A stretch of 6,429 nt of DNA, from NCBI GenBank assembly GCA_031278675.1, contig JAITJY010000161.1:1-6429 (forward strand). Reading direction: 5' to 3'. Source of the stretch: Bifidobacteriaceae bacterium. GTDB lineage: Bacteria; Actinomycetota; Actinomycetes; Actinomycetales; WQXJ01. This document shows positions 6,325 through 6,429 of this stretch, piece after piece; the first letter of the stretch is position 1; the number at the start of each line of letters is the position of its first letter. The notes under the pieces were generated by a model, which was given only the letters and a program-made list of their open reading frames with translations, did not search any database and had not been told where the DNA came from. Position numbers and translations under genes: made by a program.

Positions 6325-6360
6325 TTGCCGCAGCCGGACCAAGCGCAGCCGCCCCACAAA

Positions 6361-6429
6361 CCAAACGCACCACCGCGCCCACCACCGCCCAACCAAACCA
6401 AGCGCACCACCGCGCCCACCACCGCGCAA
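6361..6429. repeat. C-rich direct repeat of 37-bp period at the window's right edge
   Basis: Bases 6366-6388 recur exactly at 6403-6425, a 37-bp offset. With one mismatch (6365/6402) the similarity starts at 6361/6398. A partial earlier unit begins at 6339 (CCAAGCGCA). The unit is made of ACC/GCC triplets on the plus strand. Since 37 is not a multiple of three, successive units would change reading frame, which argues against a coding repeat. The array runs to the end of the window, so its full size is unknown. Confidence 0.6.

Larger units (their letters stand above)
6058..6340. other. Low-G+C intergenic segment upstream of the DUF222-HNH gene
   Basis: By hand count, 117 of 240 bases at 6061-6300 are G or C (about 49%), against 46 of 60 (77%) in a sample line of guaB (3481-3540). 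On the minus strand, stops are frequent between 6058 and 6212. On the plus strand, an open frame ends at 6228 but shows no recognisable protein and is continuous with the antisense shadow of the DUF222 gene. I see no tRNA and no transposase remnant. The segment holds the promoter, dyads and short repeats listed separately. A regulatory region or a patch of foreign or decayed DNA would both fit. Confidence 0.6.

Noticed and set aside
6210..6422. 70-codon minus-strand frame with GTG start
   Set aside because: Its first half is the 37-bp-period repeat (GGGG/W-rich) and its second half reads through the hexamer array. No family similarity, and the start falls in repeat DNA.
6361..6429. CRISPR array at the right edge
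   Set aside because: Only two full units, with 37-bp period and 23-bp exact repeats. The 14-bp intervals are too short for spacers and are themselves similar to the repeat.

Overview
The window looks like chromosomal DNA from a high-G+C Gram-positive bacterium (Actinomycetota). The evidence is the type of 2-oxoglutarate dehydrogenase E1 (actinobacterial Kgd/OdhA type), a DUF222-HNH ('13E12 repeat') protein typical of that phylum, strong G/C bias in the genes, and two promoters whose -10 boxes sit only 6-7 nt from a start codon, as in leaderless actinobacterial transcripts. I do not assign a genus.

Layout: (1) positions 1-2537, plus strand: the 3' part of kgd/odhA, with its 5' end outside the window. 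(2) 2538-2783: a gap with two hairpin-forming stretches and, at its end, a -10-like box abutting the next gene. (3) 2784-4316, plus strand: a complete guaB (IMP dehydrogenase) with intact catalytic residues and both CBS domains. (4) 4237-6027, minus strand: a DUF222-HNH endonuclease-like gene convergent with guaB and overlapping its last 80 bp. Its C-terminal coding region contains an in-frame 72-bp tandem repeat built from an 18-bp subunit. (5) 6028-6429: about 400 bp with no convincing gene. G+C falls to about half, and the stretch contains the endonuclease promoter, several dyads and direct repeats, a hexanucleotide array, an 11-bp-stem hairpin, and a 37-bp-period C-rich repeat running off the right edge.

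Kgd (TCA cycle) and GuaB (guanine nucleotide synthesis) are housekeeping enzymes. They are separated by a probable transcript boundary, so I do not propose one operon. The DUF222-HNH gene belongs to a multicopy, often mobile-associated family and is the accessory part of the window. The points most worth a second look are its leaderless promoter, which moves the likely start to an internal ATG, its repeat-expanded tail running antisense into guaB, and the repeat-rich low-G+C segment upstream of it. I found no CRISPR array, rRNA, tRNA, transposase or recognisable defence system.
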